The notes below the pieces were generated by a model, which saw only the letters and a program-made list of their open reading frames with translations, ran no database searches and was not told the origin of the DNA. A stretch of 64,000 nucleotides of DNA from Nitrososphaeraceae archaeon. Lineage in GTDB: Archaea > Thermoproteota > Nitrososphaeria > Nitrososphaerales > Nitrososphaeraceae. Where the stretch lies: assembly GCA_031316115.1 (NCBI GenBank), contig JALDRC010000008.1, positions 82,964 through 146,963 of the forward strand, read 5' to 3'. Below are positions 46,851 to 56,244 of the stretch, one piece after another; within the stretch, counting starts at the first letter, position 1; each line of letters opens with the position of its first letter. The translations under genes were made by a program, and so were the position numbers.

Positions 46851-48005
46851 ATTTAATCTATGTATAGTGCTTTTACATATATTATTATTGCTTTTAAGAG
46901 ATAAACAATATTATTAATTTTCAATTTAATATTTAAAGGAAAAGATATTATAAAGATATTTTATTTATCATTTGAGGCAAAAGTTGTTAATCATAATTAA
47001 AGACTATAACATAGATCACTATCGCATTAAAATATAAATGCAGTTCAAATATCTTTTATGAACTAATAAATATAAAAATACAATCAATTTATTTATTATT
47101 AATTATGGGAAGAAAACAATGAGTTCTTTTTAGATGATGTAAGATTTTTAAATTTTGGCTTTTAAAATCAGGAAATTGAAGTACGATATCTATTCTAAAT
47201 AGTCTTAGTCGAGATTAGATTATTAATTTAAAAGTTGTAAAGGATGATTAGAAATTCAAGCACAAATTTCACAATGACGGAGTTTTCAATCAAATAATAT
47301 TATTTTTCTCGGGAAATTTTGAAAAGATAAGAACAAAATAACATCGAACATCATGAAAATATACATTATTTCTTAGATATAATAACTTGTTCACATTAAA
47401 CTTGTTTTAATTGATTATTATAGTGGTAACTATTATTTTTTTTAGAATGTCGTGCTTTTATAATATTTTGTTTTATATATATTGGTACTGTTATTTAGAT
47501 AGATGCTCTAGTATGAGTTGAACCAGCTGAAGACACTAGATCTAATTTTTAACATTAGAGATAAGCTTTTTTGTATTTTAACTTCTTGTATATTTATAAA
47601 GATATCTTATTTAATTCACTGCATTTCATAACTTGGATTAAATCCCTTTGTTTTAGTAAAATTAAATTCTATTAGTATTTCTCGTTTTCTTTTTGACTTT
47701 ATTGTTGTAATATTTAGTTGTTCTATTCGTATTATAATTTCTTCCACATTTTTTGTCCTTTCCAACATTTCGATCTGTCTTGTAGTCTTGGAATTTTCTC
47801 TATTATCACCAATAGAAATTTGTCTATCCTATACACCTCTATTGGATTAGATATGAGAACCGACTAAAGGAAATTAATACAAAATAACTTGAGAAAAAAT
47901 ACTGATTTGCTTTATTCATTTTAGAACTCTGTCTTCTGAGTCCTTCTTTTGTTTTATTTTTTCGTTATTTCTGGGTAAGATTCTTAATTTCCAAGAATCG
48001 ATCTA
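46851..48005. other. 1.15-kb stretch with a decayed coiled-coil fragment
   Basis: On the minus strand 47616-47768 encodes a 50-residue piece beginning MLERTKNVEEIIIRIEQLNI and ending FNPSYEMQ; the frame is open for some 20 residues further upstream (ISIGDNRENSKTTRQIE) before a stop, so it looks like the tail of a lost protein. A 28-base segment at 47902-47929 (CTGATTTGCTTTATTC...) reappears with two differences at 51012-51038. Otherwise no feature is seen. Confidence 0.4.
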
Positions 48006-48423
48006 TACTGACTAACATAATTTCGCTAATCAATTGTTCTCATCAAATACTTTACAATATCCAGATTGAATCTTGTATTCCTGTAGTAAGAACAAATATT
48101 GTATTTAAGAGCGTCAAATGTTCTATGATAAGTAGAAAGTATATGATACTAACCTTGTCTCCAACATTCCTCTACTGCATTAAACTCTGGACAACCAACT
48201 GGAAGATATTCTAATCTGATAGAATCCTTGTGTTGTGAAAGATATTGTTTTGATATCTTAGAACAATGTGGTGTTGCTCTATCAACAAATATGATACATT
48301 TACCAAATTTATTCTGTACATATTTTAGATAATCAACGAAAGTATCACTGTCAAAATTATCATATTGTAAAAATAACCGCTTACCTTCTATTGATAGACA
48401 ACCAAATACAATAGTCTTTTTAC

Positions 48424-49144
48424 GGCTCTGTTAAGATAAAATAATATTCACCTCCTTTTCTAACTCAAAATGATTATTATTTGCTATGGTATCATTGTAC
48501 ATAGAGATAAAGAATTGTATCCAGTTATGTACATGAAATAGATTGCATTCCTGTTGTCTACATGGATAGTAATCATCAAATGATTCAATTCTGTCCTTCA
48601 AATACTGGTTTACTCTTTCCATCAAACTTTTCTGAATTGGTGAATGTAGATAGTGTTTCAATCCAATTACATTACATGCTTGATTATACCAGGTACCACC
48701 ATCTGTATAGACAGTATGTTTTCCATATCTGGATACAAGAGATCTGATAAAATTCTCTGCCACAAACATGTTTCTCTCTTCAGAAATATAGATTCCAAGC
48801 ACTGAAGAGTTAATTGGTTCAATACAAATCCATAACCAAAAATGTTGACTACCAATCTGAATAACTGTTTCATCTATAATAAAAGCAGTTACTCTTTTTC
48901 TTTTGTAGATCTGACAGGAACCAAACCTTTGTATCCAATTCCAAACAGAAACATGACTCCTTTTATCATCTCTAAATACTACTAATGCTTTAGATGTACT
49001 GCGTAGGCTCAAACCAAGAAAGTACAGATAAAGAGAATACATTACAATATAGTTAGATGTTCTAGTTCTTTCAAATTTGATTTGATTCATATGATAAATA
49101 GAATGTTCTTAGCTATAGCTGTTTCTGCTTAGGTTAACAGAGCC
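48424..49144 (-). mobile_element. IS6-like element, copy 5, intact and nested (721 bp)
   Basis: Termini GGCTCTGTTAAGATAAA (left) and GGCTCTGTTAACCTAAG (right, inward), perfect 8-bp duplication CTTTTTAC (48416-48423 and 49145-49152). It lies inside the IS630 transposase gene. It is almost identical to copy 6 at 58521 in the opposite orientation, so one may be the direct parent of the other. Confidence 0.96.
48431..49090 (-). CDS. IS6-like DDE transposase, copy 5
   Basis: An intact 219-aa transposase with Asp73 (IIDETVIQIG), Asp130 ([12 protein letters not shown]) and Glu158 ([13 protein letters not shown]). Its product is nearly the same as that of copy 6: differences are confined to the first 85 residues (for instance STSKALVVFRDDKRSH here, NTSKALTIFRDDKRSY there), while residues from FWLWICIEP onward agree completely. 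That sharp change in similarity suggests recombination or gene conversion between copies. Confidence 0.93.
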   Translation of the reverse strand: MNQIKFERTRTSNYIVMYSLYLYFLGLSLRSTSKALVVFRDDKRSHVSVWNWIQRFGSCQIYKRKRVTAFIIDETVIQIGSQHFWLWICIEPINSSVLGIYISEERNMFVAENFIRSLVSRYGKHTVYTDGGTWYNQACNVIGLKHYLHSPIQKSLMERVNQYLKDRIESFDDYYPCRQQECNLFHVHNWIQFFISMYNDTIANNNHFELEKEVNIILS

Positions 49145-49941
49145 CTTTTTACGACAGCCAGTAACTGTAACTATTGGTCTTTTTTCCGCAGAAATCCATT
49201 TCTTTCGCTTGAAGATATGATCATAAACAAATATTGATTCATCTTGTACAATTACAGTCCAACCTTGTTTTAAATTGGATAGAATACGTTTTACTCTTTT
49301 TTGAATCTCTTCTTTTCCTTAGGTGAAGCAGTATTTACAAACTTTTTCTTTGATACCTTGGATTTGAATCCCCAGTTGTGTAACAAACGATAGATATGCA
49401 TCATGATATCTTACTCCTGTCTTTTTGTAGATAAGATTCATTACCTGTCTAAAATCCCATCCTGTGTTGCTATCTGCTAATTCCTGTCTTATTTCTATCA
49501 TTACATCTTTGGGTGCATCTGGAGGTCTACTTCTTTCCTTATCTTTCAGTCCATCCAGTCCTTGTTTATCAAATCTATGTAACCATTTGTAAGCCCACCA
49601 TCTTGATCTGTTTAATTCATTTTCTGCTACTGATGCTGCTTCTTGTTTGTCTATCTTGACACGTCTTACAAGCAGTATTCTTTCCTTTACATTGCTATCT
49701 TTTTCTTTCTTGTAAGCATTATTTATAACAGTAGTAGTATTGACTAACACTTTAGTTAAAACTGACTATATGTTAGGAAGCTAAATTAGTTATGGTAAAA
49801 ATAATTAGATAATAGTATGAATTTATGTTAGTCAGTATAGGTCATAATATAATTAAAATTAAATAATAATTAATTATTCCAGATAATGAATAAAAAAGTA
49901 CAAGATTTAATAAAATGGGAATAAAATAAAAAGTATCAATC

Positions 49942-51009
49942 ATGAATAATGAATTTGATCAAACTAAACTTATGGATCTTACTAATAGAGCTATTAATGA
50001 TATTGCAAGTAGTTCTAGTGCGATACTCGTTATTTTAGGAGAGAGATTAGGATTTTATAAAGCATTGGCAGATTCCGATAAACCTCTTAGCTCTGAAGAA
50101 TTAGCAAAAAAAACGGGAACAGTTGAGAGACTGGTTAGAGAATGGCTAGCGAATCAGGTTACCGGAGGTTATGTTACTTATCATGTTAAATCTAAAAAAT
50201 ATGGTTTATCACCTGAACAAGCTTTAGCTTTAGTTGATGTAAATAGTCCAGTCTATATACATGGTGCTTATAAATTTATCAAATCTTATTTTCAAGATGA
50301 AGAAGAATTTATTAAAATGTTTCGGAATAAAAGAAAATTTGCATGGGAAGATCACAATAAACTTATGGCAGAAGGCGTAGCAGAATTTTTCAAACCAGGA
50401 TATATTGCTAATTTAACAAATTTGTGGATTCCATCACTTGATGGATCTGAACAAAAACTTTTAAGAGGGGCAAAGGTTGCGGACATAGGTTGTGGTTTTG
50501 GTTTTACAACCATTTTGATGGCAAAATCATATCCTAATTCAAGTTTTATAGGTTTTGATTCTGATAAAAGGTCAATTGAACAGGCAAAAAAGTTTTTGAG
50601 GAAAGAAAATTTAAAAAATTTAAAATTTGATGTTAGATCTGCATATGATTTCCCTGGGAAAGACTACGATCTAATAACTTTTTTTGATTGCCTTCATGAT
50701 ATGGACGATCCCCAATCTGCATTAAGAAACACACATAAAGCACTTAAAAAAGATGGTAAATCCTTATGTATGATCGTTGAGCCTTTTGCTTTGAATAAAT
50801 TAGAAGATAATATAAATCCCGTTGGTAGAATATATTATGCAGCATCAACATTAATTTGCGTACCTAATTCTTTAGCAAATAATGGACTTTCACTTGGAGC
50901 ACAAGCAGGTGAAGAGAAAATCAAAGAATTGGTGAGAAATAGTAATTTTACCAAATTCCGACGTGTAATGGACAGTCCAATTAACATTGTTTATGAAATC
51001 AAACCGTAA
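49942..51009 (+). CDS. SAM-dependent methyltransferase with N-terminal winged helix
   Basis: A 355-aa methyltransferase of the kind with a winged-helix dimerisation domain at the N-terminus (LGERLGFYKALADSDKPLSS, then EELAKKTGTVERLVREWLANQ, about 31-75). The Rossmann core starts at VADIGCGFGFTTILMAKSYP (motif I, about 175-194), with SSFIGFDSDKRSIEQAK and LITFFDCLHDMDDPQSALRN. The substrate is unknown. A related C-terminal fragment is at 55330. It lies just outside the IS630 element. Confidence 0.87.
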   Translation: MNNEFDQTKLMDLTNRAINDIASSSSAILVILGERLGFYKALADSDKPLSSEELAKKTGTVERLVREWLANQVTGGYVTYHVKSKKYGLSPEQALALVDVNSPVYIHGAYKFIKSYFQDEEEFIKMFRNKRKFAWEDHNKLMAEGVAEFFKPGYIANLTNLWIPSLDGSEQKLLRGAKVADIGCGFGFTTILMAKSYPNSSFIGFDSDKRSIEQAKKFLRKENLKNLKFDVRSAYDFPGKDYDLITFFDCLHDMDDPQSALRNTHKALKKDGKSLCMIVEPFALNKLEDNINPVGRIYYAASTLICVPNSLANNGLSLGAQAGEEKIKELVRNSNFTKFRRVMDSPINIVYEIKP

Positions 51010-51120
51010 TTCTGATTGCTTTATTCATTTTATAACTCAATCCTGTTGATATTTTTAAGGTTAAAAAAAGTTAACTATTATTTCAAACACAGGTTTTGGT
51101 AGATCTTAAATAATAAATTT

Positions 51121-52527
51121 TCAGATTTTTTGTTCATTGAGCAGTGCTAAATTCCAATTATTCTCAAAAATGGACATATATGATAAAATCATCATCTTAT
51201 TGTTAGAATAAATTGAGGATATTTCTTTATTGTTGCCAGATGTTAATTCTGCTACTAGGATTAAGTTATTGTCGGAGATAATAAATATATTGTCAAATTT
51301 ATCAACTTGTGTAGAATATAAATATATTGTATTAGACAATAAATTTATATTAAAATTATTCTTATATGATGATGGTAACAGAATCCTTATTGAAATGTTG
51401 CCGTCTTTTTTTAATTGATTTATGCTAGATAGAAAACTATTTCCTTTTAGACTGTTATCTACTTTATTATTATACCAGATAATAATTTGTTTTTGTGTGT
51501 TTTGAACTATTTTTTCTAAATATTGAGAGATTTCATCTTGATTTTTTAAATTAATTTTAAAGGAGGAATGTGAATTCGATGGTTTGGAATCATCAATATT
51601 TATATTATTATCTGAAGGTTTAACTGATTTCCACATATCAAAAAGCAATTTTTTTTCTTTTTCAGTAATATCTATAATATCCTTGTAGGTTAATTTTACT
51701 AGTTTTTGATACCATATTAATGCGACAGCAATTGATATATAGGCTAAATTAAAAAATATATCCCATATCCATTCTAAATTGGCAGCATATTCTTCGTTGA
51801 TAGTATATGTATAACCAAATCCTAAATCACCGCATATTTGAAAAATTATAAAGAATGAGATAAGTAGCCAATGAGTGAAAAAAGGATTTTTAGTTCTTAA
51901 GCTCCATACTATCAAAATTGCAGGAATAACTAAAATTATATCTAATATTATATATATCAAAGATATTGTGGATGTAAGCAAATTTGATTCTGTTAGAAAT
52001 GAATCAATTAATGTGAGATAGATTAGAAAAGATCCAATAATAACAACTATAACGGATGTAATTACTTTTTTTCTCCTATCGATTTTTCTGTTATGTTTCC
52101 AAAAAGAATATGTTCCGTATATATGATAAAAGAAAAAACAATAACCTAATAACCAAAATAAATCTGCTAATGATGGATAAGGAATTTCAAGATCAAATTG
52201 AACTTGGTAATATGTCCATGTAGTTTCACCCAAGAAGAAGAAGACCAGTCCAATAGTTAATGATGTGTAGGCCCTTCCTTCTATACCTTTTAAAATTTTC
52301 CTGAGAAATATAGAAACTCCGGTAAATACAGCAATCCCAGCATAAAAATTCAATATCCAATTAAGATAGTAAAGTGGATTTTCAAAATTACTAAATTGAA
52401 AATAGAGTATAGATAATATTGATACTGTATTCAATATTAGGAATAAAGCTAGGACCCATCTCAGTTCGGATTTGAGCTTATAAAATGTTTCAGTACGCAA
52501 ATAAGACGAACTGGAATCGGAATACAA
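51121..52527 (-). CDS. Multi-helix membrane protein with cytoplasmic C-terminal domain
   Basis: A 468-aa protein. Residues 24-275 hold about eight membrane helices of the same module as the divergent gene at 53031, with the shared motif T-W-x-x-Y then PYPSLADLFWLLGY (116-129). Residues about 280-468 are soluble: a charged linker, then DEISQYLEKIVQNTQKQIIIW and SINQLKKDGNISIRILLPSS, IFIISDNNLILVAELTS, a pattern like the phospholipase-D-type or effector-sensing domains of thaumarchaeal sensor proteins; no kinase motif is visible. The start is TTG at 52527. A signalling role is inferred. Confidence 0.65.
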   Translation of the reverse strand: MYSDSSSSYLRTETFYKLKSELRWVLALFLILNTVSILSILYFQFSNFENPLYYLNWILNFYAGIAVFTGVSIFLRKILKGIEGRAYTSLTIGLVFFFLGETTWTYYQVQFDLEIPYPSLADLFWLLGYCFFFYHIYGTYSFWKHNRKIDRRKKVITSVIVVIIGSFLIYLTLIDSFLTESNLLTSTISLIYIILDIILVIPAILIVWSLRTKNPFFTHWLLISFFIIFQICGDLGFGYTYTINEEYAANLEWIWDIFFNLAYISIAVALIWYQKLVKLTYKDIIDITEKEKKLLFDMWKSVKPSDNNINIDDSKPSNSHSSFKINLKNQDEISQYLEKIVQNTQKQIIIWYNNKVDNSLKGNSFLSSINQLKKDGNISIRILLPSSYKNNFNINLLSNTIYLYSTQVDKFDNIFIISDNNLILVAELTSGNNKEISSIYSNNKMMILSYMSIFENNWNLALLNEQKI

Positions 52528-53030
52528 TGAAATTATATAACTTTGGATTCACTTTTAAATTTAAGTCTACTTATTGAATAACTTGAAAAATAGGTAGTTT
52601 TAGAAGATATGAAAATATTTTAGTTTGTTTATCGTTTATGGAAGGTCAAAATTAACATACTAATTACGCAATTGAGGCTTTCCCCTGCACTATCTCTTGT
52701 AGAGTGGCTATGATGGTACCTCTTTTTAGAGAGTGTATCGATGTAGGTAACCTGTTAACCTACTCGAACAAAAAAATGAGACATACATGGAAAGAATTAA
52801 CCGTCATTTTATAGAAGTTGAAAAAAGAAAAGGATAGAGCATATCTAGAGTTAGCGTTTCGAATAAAATAAGCATTATAAAGTTGAGATTTTAGATGGGG
52901 CAAATTTCATTATTGCCACTAATATTTGAACAATCAACTCAGATAAATTGTATTTTAATTTTAATCATAACATATAAATTTAAAATTAGCGTTTGTTTAA
53001 AAATAGAATTTTTGTGGGGAAATGTATTGA
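52528..53030. other. Divergent promoter region with inverted repeat and a gene scrap
   Basis: About 500 bases between two divergent membrane-protein genes. At 52743-52763 GTAGGTAACCTGTTAACCTAC is an imperfect inverted repeat. On the minus strand 52664-52759 reads VNRLPTSIHSLKRGTIIATL, then QEIVQGKASIA and stop, a coding-looking scrap between two stops that may be the tail of a lost gene. Promoters of both flanking genes must lie here. Confidence 0.4.
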
Positions 53031-55157
53031 ATGAATCTAACGAAAAAATCTCTATTCATCATTGTATTTTCAATAATATTTCTCGAAAATTCCATTATAG
53101 TTTTTGCTGATATTGAAGATAAAGAGAATTACGCACATCAAATAATAGTTATCAATTCATTAATAGCAGTAATAATTGCAATACTTGTATTATTTCAAGA
53201 AAGTGAAGATAAGAATTTTCATCTAAAAACAAGGATTTCTGTTGTCTTGGGACTTGTGTGTTGGTTTTTGGCTAATTTAACTTGGGCTATATATAGTATT
53301 GTACTTGATGTAGTACCTCCAGTTCCATCTATTGGAGATGTCCTCTGGTTATCAGCCTATGGTTTTTTAGGTTTCCATCTCGTAATATCATTTAAAAAAT
53401 TCAGGCACAGATTTAACAAAAAATTAATTAGCGCTGGAATCCTGGTAGGTTCTATCTTTTTAGGATTTATGACCTACTTTACATTAACTGTTTCTAGTTT
53501 TGAAAATATGCGTGGAATTTCTATGTTTATAGTTCTTTTGTTATATCCACTTTTAGCCTCTTTACTATTGATATTTTCTATTATTCTCCAGATTGGATTA
53601 AGAAAAGATTCTCATCATGCTGTACCTTGGATGTTCGATTCATTAGCGACCCTTGCAATAGTTGTTGCAGATAGTTGGTTTGTGATTGTTGTTATAACCA
53701 ATACAGTCAGCGATATATGGTTATCTTCTCTTTTTATCAGTGCTCATTATCTTATAATGGTTGCAGGATTAATTTGGTATTCAAAATATTTAACCCATAA
53801 AAGTGAAACCAGCGTAATACATAAATGTTATAATGCTATTAGAAAAAAACAAATTTTCAGTCTGATAGGGATTTCGATTATTGCGTTATTGATTTTTTAT
53901 ATTATTCCAAATCCTCTCAACATATCAGACAATTCACAACAACATAAACATGAAAGTGAAATTGGTTTGGTGTATGCACCTACAGATTTTGAAGAGATAG
54001 TAATTGGTGCTTTATTGCCTATTAGCGGAACTTTATCATCTGTCGGAGAATCCGGTCTAGTCACATTAAGTATTGCAGCTGAAGAAATTAACACCTATTT
54101 AAGCGAGATTCAATCCCACTACAGAATAAAAATAGTGGCTGAAGATACAGAAACAAACCCTGATGTAGCATTAAATAAACTGAGAGTACTTAAGGAAAAA
54201 GGGGTAAATATAGTAATAGGGCCATCAAGTAGCGCTTCAACATTGAAACTAAAGGACTATGCGAATGAAAATGGTATATTGCTCATAGGATTCTCTAGTA
54301 CATCGCCTTCTTTAGCCATTCCCGGGGACAATATCTTTAGACTAATTCCAGATGATACAAACCAAGCAAAAGTAGTATCAAAAAAAATGTGGGAGGATGG
54401 AATAAGGGTTATAGTACCAATAATAAGATCTGATGTATATGGAAAGGATTTATTTAATTTGACCAAAGCAGATTTTGAAAAATTAGGAGGAGTGGTAATA
54501 GAAGGGATAAACTATATTCCTCCAATAGGTCAATTTGCTGCAAGCTTAAATAGAATAAATTATGTTTTCTGGGGTCAAGAGCTAATAACATTAAATTCTA
54601 AAGTTAAAGAATTGAGTTCAGAATATCCATTGAATGAAATTGGTGTTTATTTAATAGCATTTGATGAAATAGTTCCAATCCTTAGTCAAGCAAATTCACA
54701 TCCTATATTAGAAAAAGTAAGATGGTATGGAAGTGAGGCAACTACAAAATATGAAAAATTAATTACTAATCTAGAGTCATCAATATTTGCGAATAATTCT
54801 AGATATACAGCTCCTATATATGGATATGGATACAATGAAACAAATGATGAAAAACTTGAATCTTATTTAAAGAAATATCATGATTCAGATACAGAAGCTC
54901 CTATTACATTTGACGGTCCTTATTTGTACGATGCAGTATGGCTAGCAGTCCTTACAAAAATTCAAGCAAACAATACACAAGACATAAAAATTCTAAAAAG
55001 GGATTTCGTTAACATATCAGAGTCATATGTAGGAGTAACCGGACGGACTATTCTGAATGAATATGGTGATCGTTTAGATAGTAATTATGATTTCTGGACT
55101 ATTACTCATAATGAAACCTCGACTAATAGATTTGAATGGCTAAAAATTAATCAATAA
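53031..55157 (+). CDS. Membrane module fused to a periplasmic-binding-protein (ABC type I) domain
   Basis: A 708-aa fusion. Residues 8-27 are a signal-like helix, followed by about seven membrane helices (36-250) with the shared motif TWAIYSIVLDVVPPVPSIGD and VLWLSAY (84-110), and another helix at about 277-295. From about 320 to the end lies a complete branched-chain-amino-acid-type binding domain: IVIGALLPISGTLSSVGESG, VIGPSSSASTLKLKDYANEN, ILLIGFSSTSPSLA and APITFDGPYLYDAVWLA. Such domains normally are free lipoproteins; here one is tethered to a membrane module, probably as a receptor for a small ligand outside the cell. Confidence 0.78.
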   Translation: MNLTKKSLFIIVFSIIFLENSIIVFADIEDKENYAHQIIVINSLIAVIIAILVLFQESEDKNFHLKTRISVVLGLVCWFLANLTWAIYSIVLDVVPPVPSIGDVLWLSAYGFLGFHLVISFKKFRHRFNKKLISAGILVGSIFLGFMTYFTLTVSSFENMRGISMFIVLLLYPLLASLLLIFSIILQIGLRKDSHHAVPWMFDSLATLAIVVADSWFVIVVITNTVSDIWLSSLFISAHYLIMVAGLIWYSKYLTHKSETSVIHKCYNAIRKKQIFSLIGISIIALLIFYIIPNPLNISDNSQQHKHESEIGLVYAPTDFEEIVIGALLPISGTLSSVGESGLVTLSIAAEEINTYLSEIQSHYRIKIVAEDTETNPDVALNKLRVLKEKGVNIVIGPSSSASTLKLKDYANENGILLIGFSSTSPSLAIPGDNIFRLIPDDTNQAKVVSKKMWEDGIRVIVPIIRSDVYGKDLFNLTKADFEKLGGVVIEGINYIPPIGQFAASLNRINYVFWGQELITLNSKVKELSSEYPLNEIGVYLIAFDEIVPILSQANSHPILEKVRWYGSEATTKYEKLITNLESSIFANNSRYTAPIYGYGYNETNDEKLESYLKKYHDSDTEAPITFDGPYLYDAVWLAVLTKIQANNTQDIKILKRDFVNISESYVGVTGRTILNEYGDRLDSNYDFWTITHNETSTNRFEWLKINQ

Positions 55158-55323
55158 ATAGACGATAATATATACAAGAATATGCTTATATACATGATCT
55201 GGTTGGAAAATTACTCATATGGAATATGTTTGTTACTGTTGAATCTAGCATATATACAAAATAGGATGGTATGCAATAGAGATTTTCATATAGTAAGAAC
55301 CAAAAAATAATATTTTCCATCAA

Positions 55324-55497
55324 TTAGGAACATCTATTTATACAATTTCTTGTCTTCATTTTATGAGTATTTCATTGTCCCAAAATGGTGTTGGTCTAGA
55401 TGCAATTTTGGGAAAGGAAAAAGCTGTGTCTATGTTAAAAGAAGCATGTTTTGCCAATATCGAAGTAAAAACCTTATCACATTATTTTCAAAACTAA
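55324..55497 (+). pseudogene. C-terminal fragment of a methyltransferase gene
   Basis: In one frame the DNA reads GTSIYTISCLHFMSISLSQN then GVGLDAILGKEKAVSMLKEA and CFANIEVKTLSHYFQN to a TAA at 55495-55497. This is the usual C-terminal end of winged-helix SAM methyltransferases (x-S-L-x-x-x-G-x-G-L-G...M-L-x-x-A-G-F) and is parallel to the end of the intact gene at 49942. No core domain precedes it. It is a leftover of a deleted paralogue. Confidence 0.6.
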
Positions 55498-55620
55498 TAT
55501 TATATTTGCCACAAGTAAAAATAAATTTATAAAATATCCTTTAAAGAATAGAAACTCTAATCAAAATTTAACCTTTGGTTTGAGAAACAAATTTTATTGA
55601 ATTAATGTCACCTCTCTTTC

Positions 55621-55658
55621 TCAAACTAATCAATAATCAATTCGATCAATTAGTTTGA
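55621..55658. repeat. Inverted repeat with 10-bp arms
   Basis: TCAAACTAAT at 55621 and ATTAGTTTGA ending at 55658 are perfect inverted arms around 18 bases. It lies between the methyltransferase fragment and the hicA relic. It could be a transcript end structure or the remnant of a mobile element end. Confidence 0.4.
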
Positions 55659-55671
55659 ATAATGATATAGT

Positions 55672-55905
55672 TTATTTTGTATATTTTAGAAATATTACGT
55701 GTCTGGTTGTTTTGGCTTGTTCTATTTTGGACTTCATGACACCTATTTAGATAGGATCATGTCTTTGTATTGTTAAACATCTTCCATCGGGATGTTTTAG
55801 TTGTATATCACTTCCACTTTGTCTTTCAATAAAAAAACCATTAGATTTAGCTAATACTTCAAGTATTTGCCTACAATAATGGTTTTTTAAGCTCGATGAA
55901 ACAAA
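55672..55905 (-). pseudogene. hicA: hicA toxin relic
   Basis: A decayed HicA-type mRNA interferase. One frame reads CRQILEVLAKSNGFFIERQS, GSDIQLKHPDGRCLTIQRHD and PI, then TAA where the family has a lysine, then IGVMKSKIEQAKTTRHV. The G-F-x-x-x-R-Q-x-G-S-D and H-P-D-G-R blocks with the catalytic histidine context are typical of HicA. The N-terminal LKK-P-L is in another frame. It is inactive as it stands. The partner relic lies just upstream. Confidence 0.65.
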
Positions 55906-55941
55906 TCTTATTTGTGATAAAAGATTTCTAGTTTAAATTAT

Positions 55942-56179
55942 TTATTCTACTTCTATTATTGGTGAGTTTTTCTTTTGTAAAGAAGATTCTTCTGTAATAG
56001 ATTCTAATAGTAAAGAAATTGTATCTTTCATATCTTTTTTAAATTCTTGTTGAGTTTCCACTTGACTAATTGCACCTGGAATCTCTAAGCATTGACCACT
56101 ATATACGCCACCCTATCATCTTGATATCATATTGTAAATTGTTTTTTGAGCGAAATTGTTGATTGTATTCGTTAGCCAT
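55942..56179 (-). pseudogene. hicB: hicB antitoxin relic
   Basis: Starts MANEYNQQFRSKNNLQYDIK at 56179, loses frame after the next two codons, and resumes GVYSGQCLEIPGAISQVETQ then QEFKKDMKDTISLLLESITE to a TAA at 55942. The block G-x-Y-x-x-x-C-x-E-I-P-G-x-x-S-Q-x-x-T is the HicB (partial RNase H fold) signature. hicB first, hicA second on the same strand is one of the usual orders. A single-base indel broke it. Confidence 0.7.
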
Positions 56180-56244
56180 TATATAAAAATAGAGTTATAT
56201 TTCCATAGATAACAATTTATTCTTAATTTGCTAATATCGGTAAA

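Larger units (their letters stand above)
48026..49750 (-). pseudogene. IS630 transposase, two stops and interrupted
   Basis: Read in one frame on the minus strand: an N-terminal helix-turn-helix part from MLVNTTTVINNAYKKEKDSN to KYCFT, a TAA at 49319-49321, then GKEEIQKRVKRILSNLKQG and VQDESIFVYDHIF (first Asp) up to CRKK, the nested IS, then TIVFGCLSIEGKRLF, IIFVDRATPH (second Asp), CPEFNAVEECWRQG (Glu), a TAG at 48149-48151 and a tail YHILSTYHRTFDALKYN to the stop at 48026. All parts share the frame, so the two stops are point mutations and not a programmed frameshift. Confidence 0.9.
48006..49837 (-). mobile_element. IS630-type element carrying a nested IS6-like insertion
   Basis: Inverted termini TACTGACTAACATAATTTC (left) and TACTGACTAACATAAATTC (right, inward), flanked by TA on both sides (48004-48005 and 49838-49839), the TA duplication of IS630/Tc1-mariner elements. 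Without the 721-bp nested IS and its 8-bp duplication the element is about 1.1 kb, the normal IS630 size. Its transposase gene carries two stop codons and the insertion, so the element is dead unless helped in trans. Confidence 0.93.

Noticed and set aside
49319..49321. Programmed frameshift in the IS630 transposase
   Set aside because: Both sides of the stop are in the same frame, so it is a plain stop codon, and a second one follows.
52743..52763. Inverted repeat as a confirmed operator for the divergent membrane-protein genes
   Set aside because: It is imperfect, overlaps a coding-like scrap and lies over 200 bases from both starts.
55350..55532. 60-aa plus-strand frame MSSFYEYFIVPKWCW...
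   Set aside because: The neighbouring frame matches a methyltransferase C-terminus; this one is its shadow.
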